A stretch of 64,000 nt of DNA from JAEZBP01 sp963832725. GTDB lineage: Bacteria > Myxococcota_A > Polyangia > Polyangiales > Sandaracinaceae. Positions within the stretch are counted from its first letter, which is position 1; each line of letters starts with the position of its first letter. Of this stretch, positions 45,183-54,278 are shown piece by piece. The notes beneath the pieces are model-generated. The model had not been told where the DNA came from and did not search any database. It worked only from the letters and a program-made list of their open reading frames with translations. The stretch spans positions 1,364,001-1,428,000 of the forward strand of contig CAWHVG010000003.1 in the NCBI GenBank assembly GCA_963832725.1. The letters are read 5' to 3'. The position numbers and the translations under genes are program-made.

Positions 45183-47042
45183 GTGCAGGCCGGCGCGCTC
45201 GACCCCGCCGGCATCGAGGGGGCGCGCGCGGCGTCGCTGCCCGAGCTCGTCGCCCCTCAGCTCGCGACCCGCGTCGCCACACCGCCCGAGGGCGACGGCT
45301 GGCTGCACGAGATCAAGCTCGACGGCTACCGCATCCTCGCGCGCATCGAGGAGGGCGCCGTCACGCTCTTCACCCGCAGTCAGAACGACTGGACCGACCG
45401 CTTCCCCTCGGTCGCTCGAACGCTCGCGACGCTCCCCGTCCGCTCCTGTTGGCTGGACGGGGAAGCGGTCGTCCTCGACCCGGAGGGGAAGAGCGACTTC
45501 GGCGCCCTGCAACGCGCGCTCGGCACCCGCGACGAGCCGGTCCGCTACTTCGTGTTCGATCTGCTCCACTTGGACGGCTTCGATCTGGCCCGCGTGCCGC
45601 TCCTGACCCGAAAGAAGGCGCTCCGAGCGCTGCTGGCGGGCGCTTCCGAGGATCGTGTGCGCTACGGCGACCACGTCGTCGGGCAGGGCCGCGCGTTCTC
45701 CGAGCGCGTGTGCGCGCTCGGGCTGGAGGGCGTGGTCAGCAAGCGCGCGCGTAGCACGCACGTCGGACGCCGGACGCGGGACTGGCGCAAGGTGAAGTGC
45801 GTGGAGCGCGAGGAGGCGGTGGTCGGCGGGTTCAGTGAGCCCTCGGGCAGCCGGACGGGCCTCGGCGCGCTCCTGCTCGGCCAGCGCTTCGAAGGCCGGC
45901 TGCGCTACGTGGGCAAGGTCGGCACGGGCTTCGACGAGCGCACGCTGCGAGCCCTTCACCGGCGGCTCTCGGCGCTCGAGATCGACGCCTCTCCTTTCGA
46001 AGGCGGGCCTCGAGGCGCCGCGGCGCGCGGCGTGCACTGGGTGCGGCCGGAGATGGTGGTCGAGGTGACCTTCGCCGAGCGCACCCGCGACGGAAAGCTG
46101 CGCCACCCGGTCTTCGTCGGCATACGCGAGGACAAGCCGGCGACGGAGGTGGTCCCGGAGCGAGCCCCCGTAGCCGGGGTGAAGCTCTCCAACCCGGACA
46201 AGGTGTACTTCCCGGCGCTCGGCGTGACCAAGCGCGAGCTCGCCGCGTACTACGAGGCGGTGGCCGACCAGCTCCTGCCGCACCTGGTCGATCGCCCGCT
46301 GACACTGGTTCGCTGCCCGGAGGGCACCGCGGGCGCCTGCTTCTTCGCCCGGCACGCGTTCGCGGGCATGCCCGCCGCGCTTCACGCGATCGACGTCGGC
46401 GATGCGGAGCCGCACCTCTGCGTCCGGGACGTGGAGGGGTTGGTCTCGCTCGCGCAGATCGGCGCGCTGGAGATCCACGGTTGGGGGGCGCGCGCCGCGC
46501 GGCTCGAGCGGCCCGATCAGCTCGTCTTCGATCTCGATCCCGGCGCGGGCGTGCGCTGGTCGGAGATCGTCGCCGCCGCACTGAGCGTGCGCGCGCGCCT
46601 GGCCGAGCTCGGTCTGAAGAGCTTCGTGAAGACGACCGGCGGAAAGGGCCTGCACGTGGTGGTGCCGATCCGGCCGCGGCTGGGTTGGGACGAGATCAAG
46701 ACCTTCACGCGCGACGTGGCGCGGGATCTGGCTCGCGCGGAGCCGAAGCGCTTCACGGCCACGCTCGCCAAGTCCAAGCGACGAGGGAAGATCTTCGTCG
46801 ACTACCTGCGCAACGGGCGCGGCGCCACGGCCGTCTGCGCGTACTCCACTCGCGCGCACCCGACCGGGCTGGTGTCCACACCGCTCGCCTGGGAGGAGCT
46901 CGAAGAGGAGGCGGCGCCACCCGATGCGTTCGACGTCCGCACCGTGCGCGCGCGCCTTCGACGCCGCGCCGGTCCATGGGAAGGCTTCTTCGACACCCGC
47001 CAGGGCATCACGGCGGTCATGCGCCGCGTGCTCGACGGCTGA
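45183..47042 (+). CDS. ligD: LigD ligase and polymerase domains
   Basis: This ORF of about 619 residues is in frame with the phosphoesterase upstream. The ligase domain (residues 20-300) has WLHEIKLDGYRILARIE with the adenylation Lys, CWLDGEAVVLDPEG, GLEGVVSKRARSTHV and RDWRKVKCVEREEAVV. The polymerase domain (from about 335) has LSNPDKVYFPALGVTKRELA, LVFDLDPGAGVRW with the catalytic Asp pair and KTTGGKGLHVVVPI. Order PE-Lig-Pol matches Pseudomonas LigD. With Ku 1.2 kb upstream it forms the main end-joining operon. A start inside the gene is unlikely to be natural (see the TGA at 45165). Confidence 0.93.
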   Translation: MQAGALDPAGIEGARAASLPELVAPQLATRVATPPEGDGWLHEIKLDGYRILARIEEGAVTLFTRSQNDWTDRFPSVARTLATLPVRSCWLDGEAVVLDPEGKSDFGALQRALGTRDEPVRYFVFDLLHLDGFDLARVPLLTRKKALRALLAGASEDRVRYGDHVVGQGRAFSERVCALGLEGVVSKRARSTHVGRRTRDWRKVKCVEREEAVVGGFSEPSGSRTGLGALLLGQRFEGRLRYVGKVGTGFDERTLRALHRRLSALEIDASPFEGGPRGAAARGVHWVRPEMVVEVTFAERTRDGKLRHPVFVGIREDKPATEVVPERAPVAGVKLSNPDKVYFPALGVTKRELAAYYEAVADQLLPHLVDRPLTLVRCPEGTAGACFFARHAFAGMPAALHAIDVGDAEPHLCVRDVEGLVSLAQIGALEIHGWGARAARLERPDQLVFDLDPGAGVRWSEIVAAALSVRARLAELGLKSFVKTTGGKGLHVVVPIRPRLGWDEIKTFTRDVARDLARAEPKRFTATLAKSKRRGKIFVDYLRNGRGATAVCAYSTRAHPTGLVSTPLAWEELEEEAAPPDAFDVRTVRARLRRRAGPWEGFFDTRQGITAVMRRVLDG

Positions 47043-47058
47043 TCCGCTCCGGGGCCGC

Positions 47059-48318
47059 TCACTTCGCTGGCCGGGCTCCGTCGGGTGCTTCGACCTGCCG
47101 ACCGCTCAGCCGGGCCATCAAGTGGGTCAGCGGCACGGCGCTCAGCCCGTGCAGGAGGATCGAGAGCGCGACGACCAAGCTCGCCGCCGGCCACAGTCCG
47201 GGCCGGTCGTGCACCCTCCCCCACTCGGCGTAGAGGATGGCGGCGGCGCCCACCGGACCGAACCAGCCGACGTAGAGCGCTTGGGCGCGGGTGCGCATCG
47301 CCGGCATGAAGCGCCGGAGCGCGTAGACGAAGGGCGCCCGCTTGAAGACGAGGACCGCGAGCGCGAACGCGAGCCCGAACCAGCCGAGGCGCGCCCACGC
47401 GGTCCAGGGCAGGAGCGCGCCGAAGAGGAGGAAGACCGGCACGTCGAAGAAGCGCTTGATGACCTCCTGCATGCGCTCGTACTGCGCCTGCGCCTCGCCG
47501 CGAACGTACCAGTTGAACCCGAGGCCGGCCGCGAACACGGCGATGATCCCGTCCGTGCCCGCCAGCTTGGCGGCGCCGAGCAGAGCGAGACCGATCGCGG
47601 CCGCCAGCGCCAGGAGGGACGTGTGGAGCGGGTCGTCCACCCCGTGCCGCCGCACCAGCAGCCGGCCGACGATGGCGCCGATGCCCGCCCCGACGGCGGT
47701 GGTCACCACGACGTCGAAGAGGACGTCCTCGAGGAACCACCGCTCGAGCCCCGGGCCGAGCCCGCGGGCGCCCACCGCCAACGGCAACGCCACGAAGACG
47801 TACGCGAGCCCATCGTTGGCGCCGCTCTCGCCCGAGATGAGATGACGGAGCGAGGCCGGGAGCGCGCGCTCCGCCGGTCCACCGGTGACGATCGCGCTGG
47901 CCACGACCGGATTGGTGGGCGTGACGACCGCGCCGAGCACGAGCGACACCGAGAGCGGCAGCCCGAGGACGAGCCACGCGAGACCGGACGCGACCATCCA
48001 CGTCAGCGGCATCACCACGAAGAGCAGCACCGCGAGCTGCTTGGCGTGGGTCCACACGTACTCCGACGGCAGGCGCAGCGCGACGCCCATCAGCGCGAGC
48101 GCGAGGGTCAGCCGAGCCAGCTCTTCGAGCGCTCGGGTCGACTCAGGCCAGACGGTCGGATCCACCACGCCGAGCGCCGCCGGCCCGAAGAGCAAGCCGA
48201 CCCCGGTGATGAAGAGCGGCTCGCTGATCCACAGGCGCTGCTTGAGCGTCTCGGCGTAGAGCGCGAGCACGCCGACCACGCCTCCGACCAACAGATATGC
48301 AACGTAGATGTCGGACAT
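47059..48318 (-). CDS. CPA1-type cation:proton antiporter
   Basis: This 419-residue protein has about twelve membrane helices. Family features are VVTPTNPVVASAIVTGGPAE, with the TP of the transport site, ISGESGANDGLAYVFVALPL, with the conserved acidic pair (ESGANDG), and RAPFVYALRRFMPAM near the C-terminus. It exchanges Na+ or K+ for protons across the inner membrane. No C-terminal cytosolic domain is present. The ATG at 48318 is used. It is convergent with ligD. Confidence 0.88.
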   Translation of the reverse strand: MSDIYVAYLLVGGVVGVLALYAETLKQRLWISEPLFITGVGLLFGPAALGVVDPTVWPESTRALEELARLTLALALMGVALRLPSEYVWTHAKQLAVLLFVVMPLTWMVASGLAWLVLGLPLSVSLVLGAVVTPTNPVVASAIVTGGPAERALPASLRHLISGESGANDGLAYVFVALPLAVGARGLGPGLERWFLEDVLFDVVVTTAVGAGIGAIVGRLLVRRHGVDDPLHTSLLALAAAIGLALLGAAKLAGTDGIIAVFAAGLGFNWYVRGEAQAQYERMQEVIKRFFDVPVFLLFGALLPWTAWARLGWFGLAFALAVLVFKRAPFVYALRRFMPAMRTRAQALYVGWFGPVGAAAILYAEWGRVHDRPGLWPAASLVVALSILLHGLSAVPLTHLMARLSGRQVEAPDGARPAK

Positions 48319-48557
48319 GACTCGATTCGGAGAAGCGGCGCGCCAGCCCTACGGGCGCCGCCGAGGCCCTCGGCAGGCGCGATCGACGCGCGAACGCGAA
48401 GCAGCGTCGTGGGCCCGCACCCGGCGTCGCGCGATCGGGACGCCCCCGGCTGGCGCGGCGCGCATGTGGTCGTAGCCCCCCGCCTCGCCGCCCCCAACCC
48501 GAGTGGATGACGCGCCCCTTTTGGGGACGGAGGCCGCACCTATCTCCTGCCCGAGCC

Positions 48558-50417
48558 ATGGTGAGCATCCGCCCCGAGAGCGAGCCATCGATAAGCGACT
48601 ACGGCGCGATCGGTGACTGCCACAGCGCCGCGCTGATCTCACGCGAAGGCTTCGTCGACTGGCTCTGCTTTCCGGCGTTCGACGCCCCCTCATACTTCGC
48701 CGGGATGCTCGACCGAGAGCGCGGAGGTCATTTCGTGATCCGCCCCGCGGGCGAGTTCACCTCGTCCCGGACCTATCTCCCCGGCACCAACGTGCTCGCG
48801 ACGACCTTTCGCACGGCCGGCGGGATGGTCGTGTTGCACGACTGCATGCCGGTCTGCGGCGAGGCGCTGAACCGGCGGTCGCTGCGGCCCGACCACGAGC
48901 TTCTTCGCGTGCTCACCGGCCTGACCGGAGAGGTGGAGCTCGAGCTCGAGTACCGGCCCCGCCCCGATTACGGACGCGAGACACGGACGCTCGAGCGGCG
49001 CGGGCGCTTGGGCTTCTACGCTTCGCGCGGCGGCGAAGCGCTGGTCTTCCACAGCGACGTGGACGACGCGCTGGACTTCGCCGAGAACCGCACGGCGCTG
49101 GTCGGCCGCTTCACGATCCGCGAGGGCGAGCGGCTGGCGTTCTCGGTGGTCTTCGCCAAGGACCGACCGATCGTCTTGCCCACCCTCGGCCCGGCGGCCG
49201 TCGACCGCCTCGAGGCGTGCGCGGACTGGTGGCGACACTGGGTCGCGCGGAGCCGCTACGACGGCGCCTACCCCGAGGCCGTGATGCGGAGCCTGCTGAC
49301 TCTCCGCCTTCTCATCTACGCACCGTCGGGCGGCATCGTGGCTGCGCCGACCACGTCGCTCCCCGAAGCCATCGGCGGAACGCGCAACTGGGATTATCGA
49401 TTCTGTTGGCTGCGGGACGCATCGCTGACCGTGGAGGGGCTTTTATCACTCGGCTACCGGGACGAGGCCGAGGCGTTCTTGAGCTGGGTCCTCCACACGA
49501 CCCGACTGAGCTGGCCGGAGCTCGACCCGCTCTATGATCTGATGGGCCACCGCAAGACGCCCGAGAAGCAGCTCGATCACCTCGCCGGCCATCGCCACTC
49601 GCGGCCCGTGCGGGTCGGCAACGCCGCCTGGACCCAGATCCAGCTCGACAGCTACGGGGAGCTGATCGACGCCGTCTATCGATTCGACGAGAAGGAGCGC
49701 CTCCTCGATCGCCGCACCCGCCGGATGCTGCGCGAGCTCGGCCACTACGTCTGCCGGCACTGGAGCGAGCCCGATCAGGGCATCTGGGAGATCCGCTCCA
49801 AAGGCCAGCACCACACCCACTCGAAGGCCATGTGCTGGGTGGCGCTGGACCGGCTGGCGAAGCTCGGAGACGAGGGGGAGATCGACCTCGACGCGGAAGC
49901 CCTGCGCGGGCACATGCGGAAGATCCGGGAGACCGTCGAGGAGCGTGGCTTCCGCGAAGAGCGAAACGCCTACGTCTCCACCTTCGAAGGCGACGCGGCC
50001 AACGCCAGCCTCCTCCTGCTCGGCCGCTACGGGTACGCCGACCCGCGCTCGGCCCGCATGAGGGGCACCGTGGACTACGTGCGGCGCGAGCTCGAGCGAA
50101 ACGGGGTCGTCCTTCGCTACCGCGGCGAGCACGTGGACGACGGTGTCGACGGAAGCGAGGGCGCCTTCGGCGCGTGCTGCTTCTGGCTGGTGTCCGCCCT
50201 CGCGCGGCAAGACGACGTCGAAGAGGCAGAGCAGCTCTTCGAATCGCTGCTCGCGCGAGCGAATGACCTCGGCCTCTACGCGGAGGAGATCGATCCCGAG
50301 ACCGGCGAAGCGCTGGGCAACTTCCCGCAGGCCTTCACGCACATCGGGCTGATCGACGCGGCGTTGGAGATCGAGAAGGCACACGAGCGCCGCGGCGGAC
50401 GAGAGGAGGTCGCGTGA
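48558..50417 (+). CDS. glycoside hydrolase family 15 protein
   Basis: This 619-residue protein has the GH15 layout. The N-terminal beta-sandwich begins ISDYGAIGDCHSAALISREG then VDWLCFPAFDAPSYF. The (alpha/alpha)6 barrel has GGTRNWDYRFCWLRDASLTV, WEIRSKGQHHTHSKAMCWVA (catalytic-acid region with Glu in GIWEIR) and NFPQAFTHIGLI near the end, where the second Glu lies in YAEEIDPETG. Such cytosolic proteins act as glucoamylases or trehalases. No signal peptide is present. It overlaps the following gene by four bases. Confidence 0.92.
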   Translation: MVSIRPESEPSISDYGAIGDCHSAALISREGFVDWLCFPAFDAPSYFAGMLDRERGGHFVIRPAGEFTSSRTYLPGTNVLATTFRTAGGMVVLHDCMPVCGEALNRRSLRPDHELLRVLTGLTGEVELELEYRPRPDYGRETRTLERRGRLGFYASRGGEALVFHSDVDDALDFAENRTALVGRFTIREGERLAFSVVFAKDRPIVLPTLGPAAVDRLEACADWWRHWVARSRYDGAYPEAVMRSLLTLRLLIYAPSGGIVAAPTTSLPEAIGGTRNWDYRFCWLRDASLTVEGLLSLGYRDEAEAFLSWVLHTTRLSWPELDPLYDLMGHRKTPEKQLDHLAGHRHSRPVRVGNAAWTQIQLDSYGELIDAVYRFDEKERLLDRRTRRMLRELGHYVCRHWSEPDQGIWEIRSKGQHHTHSKAMCWVALDRLAKLGDEGEIDLDAEALRGHMRKIRETVEERGFREERNAYVSTFEGDAANASLLLLGRYGYADPRSARMRGTVDYVRRELERNGVVLRYRGEHVDDGVDGSEGAFGACCFWLVSALARQDDVEEAEQLFESLLARANDLGLYAEEIDPETGEALGNFPQAFTHIGLIDAALEIEKAHERRGGREEVA

Positions 50418-50890
50418 GCCTGTCCCCCCTGCTGGTCGGCGCCATCGTGGCGACCGTGGCCATGACCATCGTGATGAGCGGCAGCCAGATGTGGGGCCTG
50501 TCCCGCATGAGCCTGCCCTTCATGCTGGGCACGATGGTGACGAAGGACCGCGACCTGGCGATGCCGATCGGCTTCGCGCTGCACATGATCAACGGTCTCG
50601 CGATCTCGTTCGTGTACTTCGGGATCTTCCACGTCTTCGGCGCGAGCTGGTGGATGGGGCTCTGCGTCGGCCTCGGCCACTACCTGTGGATGTTCCTCAT
50701 CGTCATGCCGATGCTCCCGGGGCTGCACCCGCGCATGGCCAGTGAGCGCGACGGCCCCGAGCCGACCCGAGCGCTCGAGCCACCGGGCTACTTCGGGCTG
50801 AACTACGGAAAGCGGACGCCTCTGGTGGGGCTCGTCGCGCACGCGCTCTACGGCGTGATCCTGGGCTGGTTCTGCCAGATGGGCGGCTGA
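50414..50890 (+). CDS. membrane protein of unknown function
   Basis: This 158-residue protein from a GTG overlaps the GH15 stop (GTGA). Helices are VGAIVATVAMTIVMSGSQMW, GFALHMINGLAISFVYFGIF and LGHYLWMFLIVMPML, with a final GLVAHALYGVILGWFCQMGG. His residues in the helices are notable. Family unknown. Translational coupling suggests a link to the GH15 gene. Confidence 0.65.
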   Translation: MSLSPLLVGAIVATVAMTIVMSGSQMWGLSRMSLPFMLGTMVTKDRDLAMPIGFALHMINGLAISFVYFGIFHVFGASWWMGLCVGLGHYLWMFLIVMPMLPGLHPRMASERDGPEPTRALEPPGYFGLNYGKRTPLVGLVAHALYGVILGWFCQMGG

Positions 50891-50897
50891 AGGCGCT

Positions 50898-51662
50898 TCA
50901 GTCGGGCTTGCTGGTGCGCGTCTTCGCCGTGAGCTTCGACGCCTTGCGGAAGGGGTCGAGCCGCACGTCGTCGAGGGCCTCCACCTCGGTCGGCGTACCG
51001 ACGGCGATCATCTTCCCCTCGTGGAGCACCGCGAGCCGGTCGCTGACCTGGAAGGCGGCGTGCATGTTGTGCGTGACCACCACCGTCGTCACGCCGAGCC
51101 GCTCGCGCAGCGAGTTCAGCAACCGGTAGACGCGGGTCACGTTGATGGGGTCGAGTCCCTCCGTGGGCTCGTCGTAGAGCACCACCTGTGGGCGCATCGC
51201 GATGGCCCGGGCCAGCGCCACCCGCTTCCGCATGCCGCCGGAGAGATCGGCGGGCCACATCTGCTGGATGCCCGGCAAGCTCACCCGCTCGAGCGACTCT
51301 CGGACGCGCTCCTCGATCTCCGGCTCGCTCATCATCCGATGCTCGCGCAGCCCGTAGGCCACGTTGTCCTCGACCGTCAGCGAGTCGAAGAGCGCCGACT
51401 CCTGAAAGAGCATCCCGATGCGCTGGCGGACCTTCACCCACTCGCGTTCTTTCAGGTTGGAGACGTCTTTCCCGTCGAAGACGATGGCGCCCGCGTCCGG
51501 ACGGATCAGGCCGATCAGGTGCTTGAGCAGCACGCTCTTGCCCGAGCCCGAGCGACCGATCAGCGTGATCAGCTCCCCCTGGTGGATGTCGAGCTGGATC
51601 CCGTCGAGCACGGTTCGCCCGTCGAAGCGCTTGGTGAGCCCGCGGATCTCGAAGAGCGCCAC
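50898..51662 (-). CDS. mlaF: ABC transporter ATPase, MlaF-like
   Basis: This 254-residue ATPase has Walker A LIGRSGSGKSVLLKHLIGL, Q loop GMLFQESALFDSLTV, signature LSGGMRKRVALARAI, Walker B QVVLYDEPTEGLDP and H loop VVVTHNMHAA. The SALFDSLTVxxNV text and LSGGMRKR are characteristic of MlaF/Ttg2A, the ATPase for phospholipid transport between membranes. No MlaE permease or MlaD protein is adjacent. The GTG at 51662 begins VALFEIRGLTKRF. It is convergent with the membrane protein at 50414. Confidence 0.88.
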   Translation of the reverse strand: MALFEIRGLTKRFDGRTVLDGIQLDIHQGELITLIGRSGSGKSVLLKHLIGLIRPDAGAIVFDGKDVSNLKEREWVKVRQRIGMLFQESALFDSLTVEDNVAYGLREHRMMSEPEIEERVRESLERVSLPGIQQMWPADLSGGMRKRVALARAIAMRPQVVLYDEPTEGLDPINVTRVYRLLNSLRERLGVTTVVVTHNMHAAFQVSDRLAVLHEGKMIAVGTPTEVEALDDVRLDPFRKASKLTAKTRTSKPD

Positions 51663-51741
51663 GTCGCTCCGATAGCAGCCCCTCGACGAGCCGCCAAGCG
51701 AGGTTGACGCCCGCGCCGCCCATCCGTCAGGCTCAACATCG

Positions 51742-52170
51742 ATGACGCTGTCTTGGATCGCCGAGCACCCCACCACCTGGGACGCGGACAAGCGCCGCAT
51801 CGTGGGTGGCGCGTCGCCGGGCATCTTCGACAGCCGCTACGCGCGCATCGCAGAGGGCTCCATCGTCCCCGGCGAGTGGTGGCGCGTCGACGAGGACGGG
51901 CACACCGTCGGCTACGGTTGGATGGACGTGAACTGGGGGGACGCCGAGATCCTCGTCGCCACCGATCCCGAAGCGCGCGGCCACGGCGTGGGGACCTTCA
52001 TCCTCTCGCAGCTCGAGAACGAAGCGCGCGCCCGCGGCCTGAACTACCTGACGAACCTGGTCCGGCCGACCCATCCGGACGCCGAACGCGTGAGCGCCTG
52101 GTTCAGCGCGCGTGGCTTCGTCCCCTCGGTCGACGGCCGTCTGATGCGCTCCGTCGTTCGACCTCGCTGA
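51742..52170 (+). CDS. GNAT-fold acetyltransferase
   Basis: This 142-residue protein has acetyl-CoA-binding motif A in EILVATDPEARGHGVGTFIL (the R/Q-x-x-G-x-G/A turn) and a late FSARGFVPSVDGRLMRS. Substrate unknown. Divergent from mlaF with 79 bp between starts. Confidence 0.83.
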   Translation: MTLSWIAEHPTTWDADKRRIVGGASPGIFDSRYARIAEGSIVPGEWWRVDEDGHTVGYGWMDVNWGDAEILVATDPEARGHGVGTFILSQLENEARARGLNYLTNLVRPTHPDAERVSAWFSARGFVPSVDGRLMRSVVRPR

Positions 52171-52208
52171 CGTCGCCATCCGCCGCACGTGCGGCGAACC
52201 GCGGCGCC

Positions 52209-52608
52209 TCAGGCCGCTTCGATCAGCGCACGCACCTGCTGCGGCTCGGACGCGAGCGCGAGCACGCCGGATGCGCCGACGACGCGACCGCCTTCCCGCC
52301 GAATCACCACCAGCTTCACCTCGGAGCCGCAACAGCGCCGGAAGCGACGGCTGGAGCGGAGCGCGACGAGCTGGGCTTCGCACAGGATCAACGCGTACGG
52401 CACCGCTACATACCCGCGATTCCGCCTGCTCGAGCCGGCGGATCAGCGGCTCGACGCCGCTCGCGAGGAGCACGGGTCGGTACTCGACCAGCGCGAGGGC
52501 CAACATCATCCGAACGCTCGGGCTCGGATGCGCGATCATGATGCTGCGAGCGACGCGCGCTCCGTAGGCCGCCTTCGTCGACGCCGGGCCATCGCCGTCC
52601 GTCGTCAT
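52209..52608 (-). CDS. receiver-like small protein, one-base interruption
   Basis: AAAGGAGG precedes the ATG at 52608. Removing the extra base at 52418-52422 (GATTC for GATC) gives 132 residues, joining LEQADRGYVAVPYALILCEA. The alternation SIMIAHPSPSVRMMLALALV … YALILCEAQLVAL … VKLVVIRREG resembles a response-regulator receiver domain lacking the phospho-acceptor Asp. No output domain. Function unknown; possibly a decoy or connector receiver. Confidence 0.6.
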
Positions 52609-52734
52609 GGCTGCCTCCTTTCGAGCGGTACGACTGCAGGAACCGTTCCAGAGCGTCCTCGCCGTGTGCCGCCCGAACGGGGTGAGCGCAGCGCGCGGCA
52701 TCGCCGGGCCGGGCGCCGGAGTCGAGGGCTGTCG

Positions 52735-52842
52735 ATGAATCGGACCGAGCCCCGCAATCGAGACGGTCTCAGCCGCAAGGCGGGAGGAGTCGCGGCGATT
52801 GCACGGCGACGAGCGACACCGCCGCGGATGGGACCGGATTGG
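52735..52842 (-). repeat. dispersed repeat, related to 57870-57976
   Basis: Read on the minus strand, this segment shares CCCATCCGCGGCG, CTCGTC.CCGTGC and GGGGCTCGGTCCG.TTC.TCGAC in the same order and spacing with 57870-57976. Some of these words also occur in the MITE-like elements. Confidence 0.6.
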
Positions 52843-52905
52843 CCGCGGGGCGACGGGAGATTCTATTGATAGACCTTCAGTTCACCGGCCGTTCCATGCG
52901 CACAC

Positions 52906-53073
52906 CTAGGACACTGCGGCGGCGCGGCTCCCGTCGCCTCGTCGGCCGAATGAACCCGCCTTCCGCCCGGTCGTTCGTCGAAAATGCTTCGGCATTTCCT
53001 CCTCTCGGCCGAACGAAATTCGGGCCCTTTCGTCTCGCCCAGGCTCGGTCCGCCGCTTGCCGCAGTGTCCTAG
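52906..53073. repeat. MITE-like element with 15-bp perfect terminal inverted repeats
   Basis: CTAGGACACTGCGGC (52906-52920) and GCCGCAGTGTCCTAG (53059-53073) are exact reverse complements, 168 bp end to end. The interior holds a hairpin AAATGC-TTCG-GCATTT and shares CTCCCGTCGCCTCG near the left end and GCTCGGTCCGC near the right end with the element at 31894. It ends seven bases before the ATG at 53080. Confidence 0.75.
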
Positions 53074-53079
53074 CGGAGG

Positions 53080-54266
53080 ATGGACGTCGCGGCGGAAGCA
53101 CGAGCCCGGGTCGCGCGCGCCTGCGCCGACCGGCACCGCGGACTGCTCGTCGTCGAAGGAGTTGGGAAGACGGAGCTGCGCGAGGCGCTGCGCGAGGCCG
53201 GCCTCACCGACGTCGTCTGGGTGAGCGGCGGACGGCGCCGCGCGGAGCTTCGCGGGCTCCTCGGCACCGAGCACGACGCGGTGGTCCTCGACGCTCGCCG
53301 GAGGCTGGACCCCGACGCCATCGGGGCCGTCCACGGAGCCGTCCGCGCCGGCGGGCTGCTGGTGCTGCGGGCCCCGGAGGGTGGCTGGGAGGGTCGCTTC
53401 GCCGCCCGCGCGACGCGCTTGCTCGCCGGTCCTCGCGCCGAGCGACCGCCAACCTCGCCGCCCCCCGACGGGATTGACCAGGCCGAGGCCGTCGCTCGCT
53501 TGGACGCCATGATCGCCAGCGACGCGCCCGAGCCGGTGGTGCTCGTGGCCGACCGCGGCCGGGGGAAGTCGGCCGCGCTCGGCATGACCGCCGGCCGCGC
53601 GTTGTCCGACGGGCTGGACGTGCGGGTCGTCGCGCCGCGAGACGTCTCGTCGAGGACGCGGCCGAGCGCGGACGGGACTGGGTAGGCGCGCTCTTCGGCG
53701 TGACGCCCGCCCTGCTCGCGTTCTGGATGCGCTCCGGCTTCATCCCGGTGCGCGTATCCGTCTCCCGCGCGGCCTCGAGCGGCGAGCACTCCGCGACCGT
53801 CCTCCGGCCCTGCTCGACGCGGGCCTCCGCGCTCACCGCCCGGCTCCGCGCCGCGTTCGCCGAGGACCTCCCCCACCAGCTGGGCGACTCGTTGCGAGGG
53901 CTCGATCCGCGGGTGGCCCTCACGTCCCTTCGCGACGCTCCCCACCCCGAACCGCGGCTGAGCGACCGACAGCTCGAGCAGCTCGTCGCCACCGCCTTCG
54001 GCGGGCTCCCGCTCGGCGTCGCGGCGGGCGCGATCCTGGAGCTGACCGCAACGGGCGTGTTTGCCTCCTCCGAGCTCGAGGAGCCGGACCGGCGGGCGCT
54101 GGTGCTCGCCGTGCTCCAACACCGCCCGTGGGAGGAGGTGGCGGAGGCCCTCGACCTGCCGGGCGTGCCCGACGCGATGCGCGCCGTTCGCTACGCGCTG
54201 CGACCCTTGGTGCGGCGCTTCGGGGGTCGACGGGCGCGCGAGCTGCGGGCGGCGCTCCGGCGCTGA
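53080..54266 (+). pseudogene. tmcA: tRNA(Met) cytidine acetyltransferase TmcA-like, internal deletion
   Basis: The first frame (53080 to about 53650) has a DUF1726-like start (LLVVEGVGKTELREALREAG, VVWVSGG) and Walker A VADRGRGKSAALGMTAGRAL ending VRVVAPRDV. The second frame (about 53655-54266) has VGALFGVTPALLAFWMRSGF and SRAASSGEHSATVLRPCS, the GNAT domain end, then the C-terminal region. TmcA is normally about 700 residues; the two parts give about 395. The helicase Walker B region and early GNAT domain are missing at the junction. The normal enzyme makes N4-acetylcytidine in the elongator tRNA-Met anticodon. It looks inactive unless the deletion is an assembly error. Confidence 0.65.
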
Positions 54267-54278
54267 AGCGCGGAGCTC

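Larger units (their letters stand above)
52609..53079. other. intergenic region occupied by two repeat elements
   Basis: Most of the space between the receiver-like gene and the TmcA-like gene is taken by the repeat at 52735-52842 and the inverted-repeat element at 52906-53073. No gene is seen. Confidence 0.6.
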
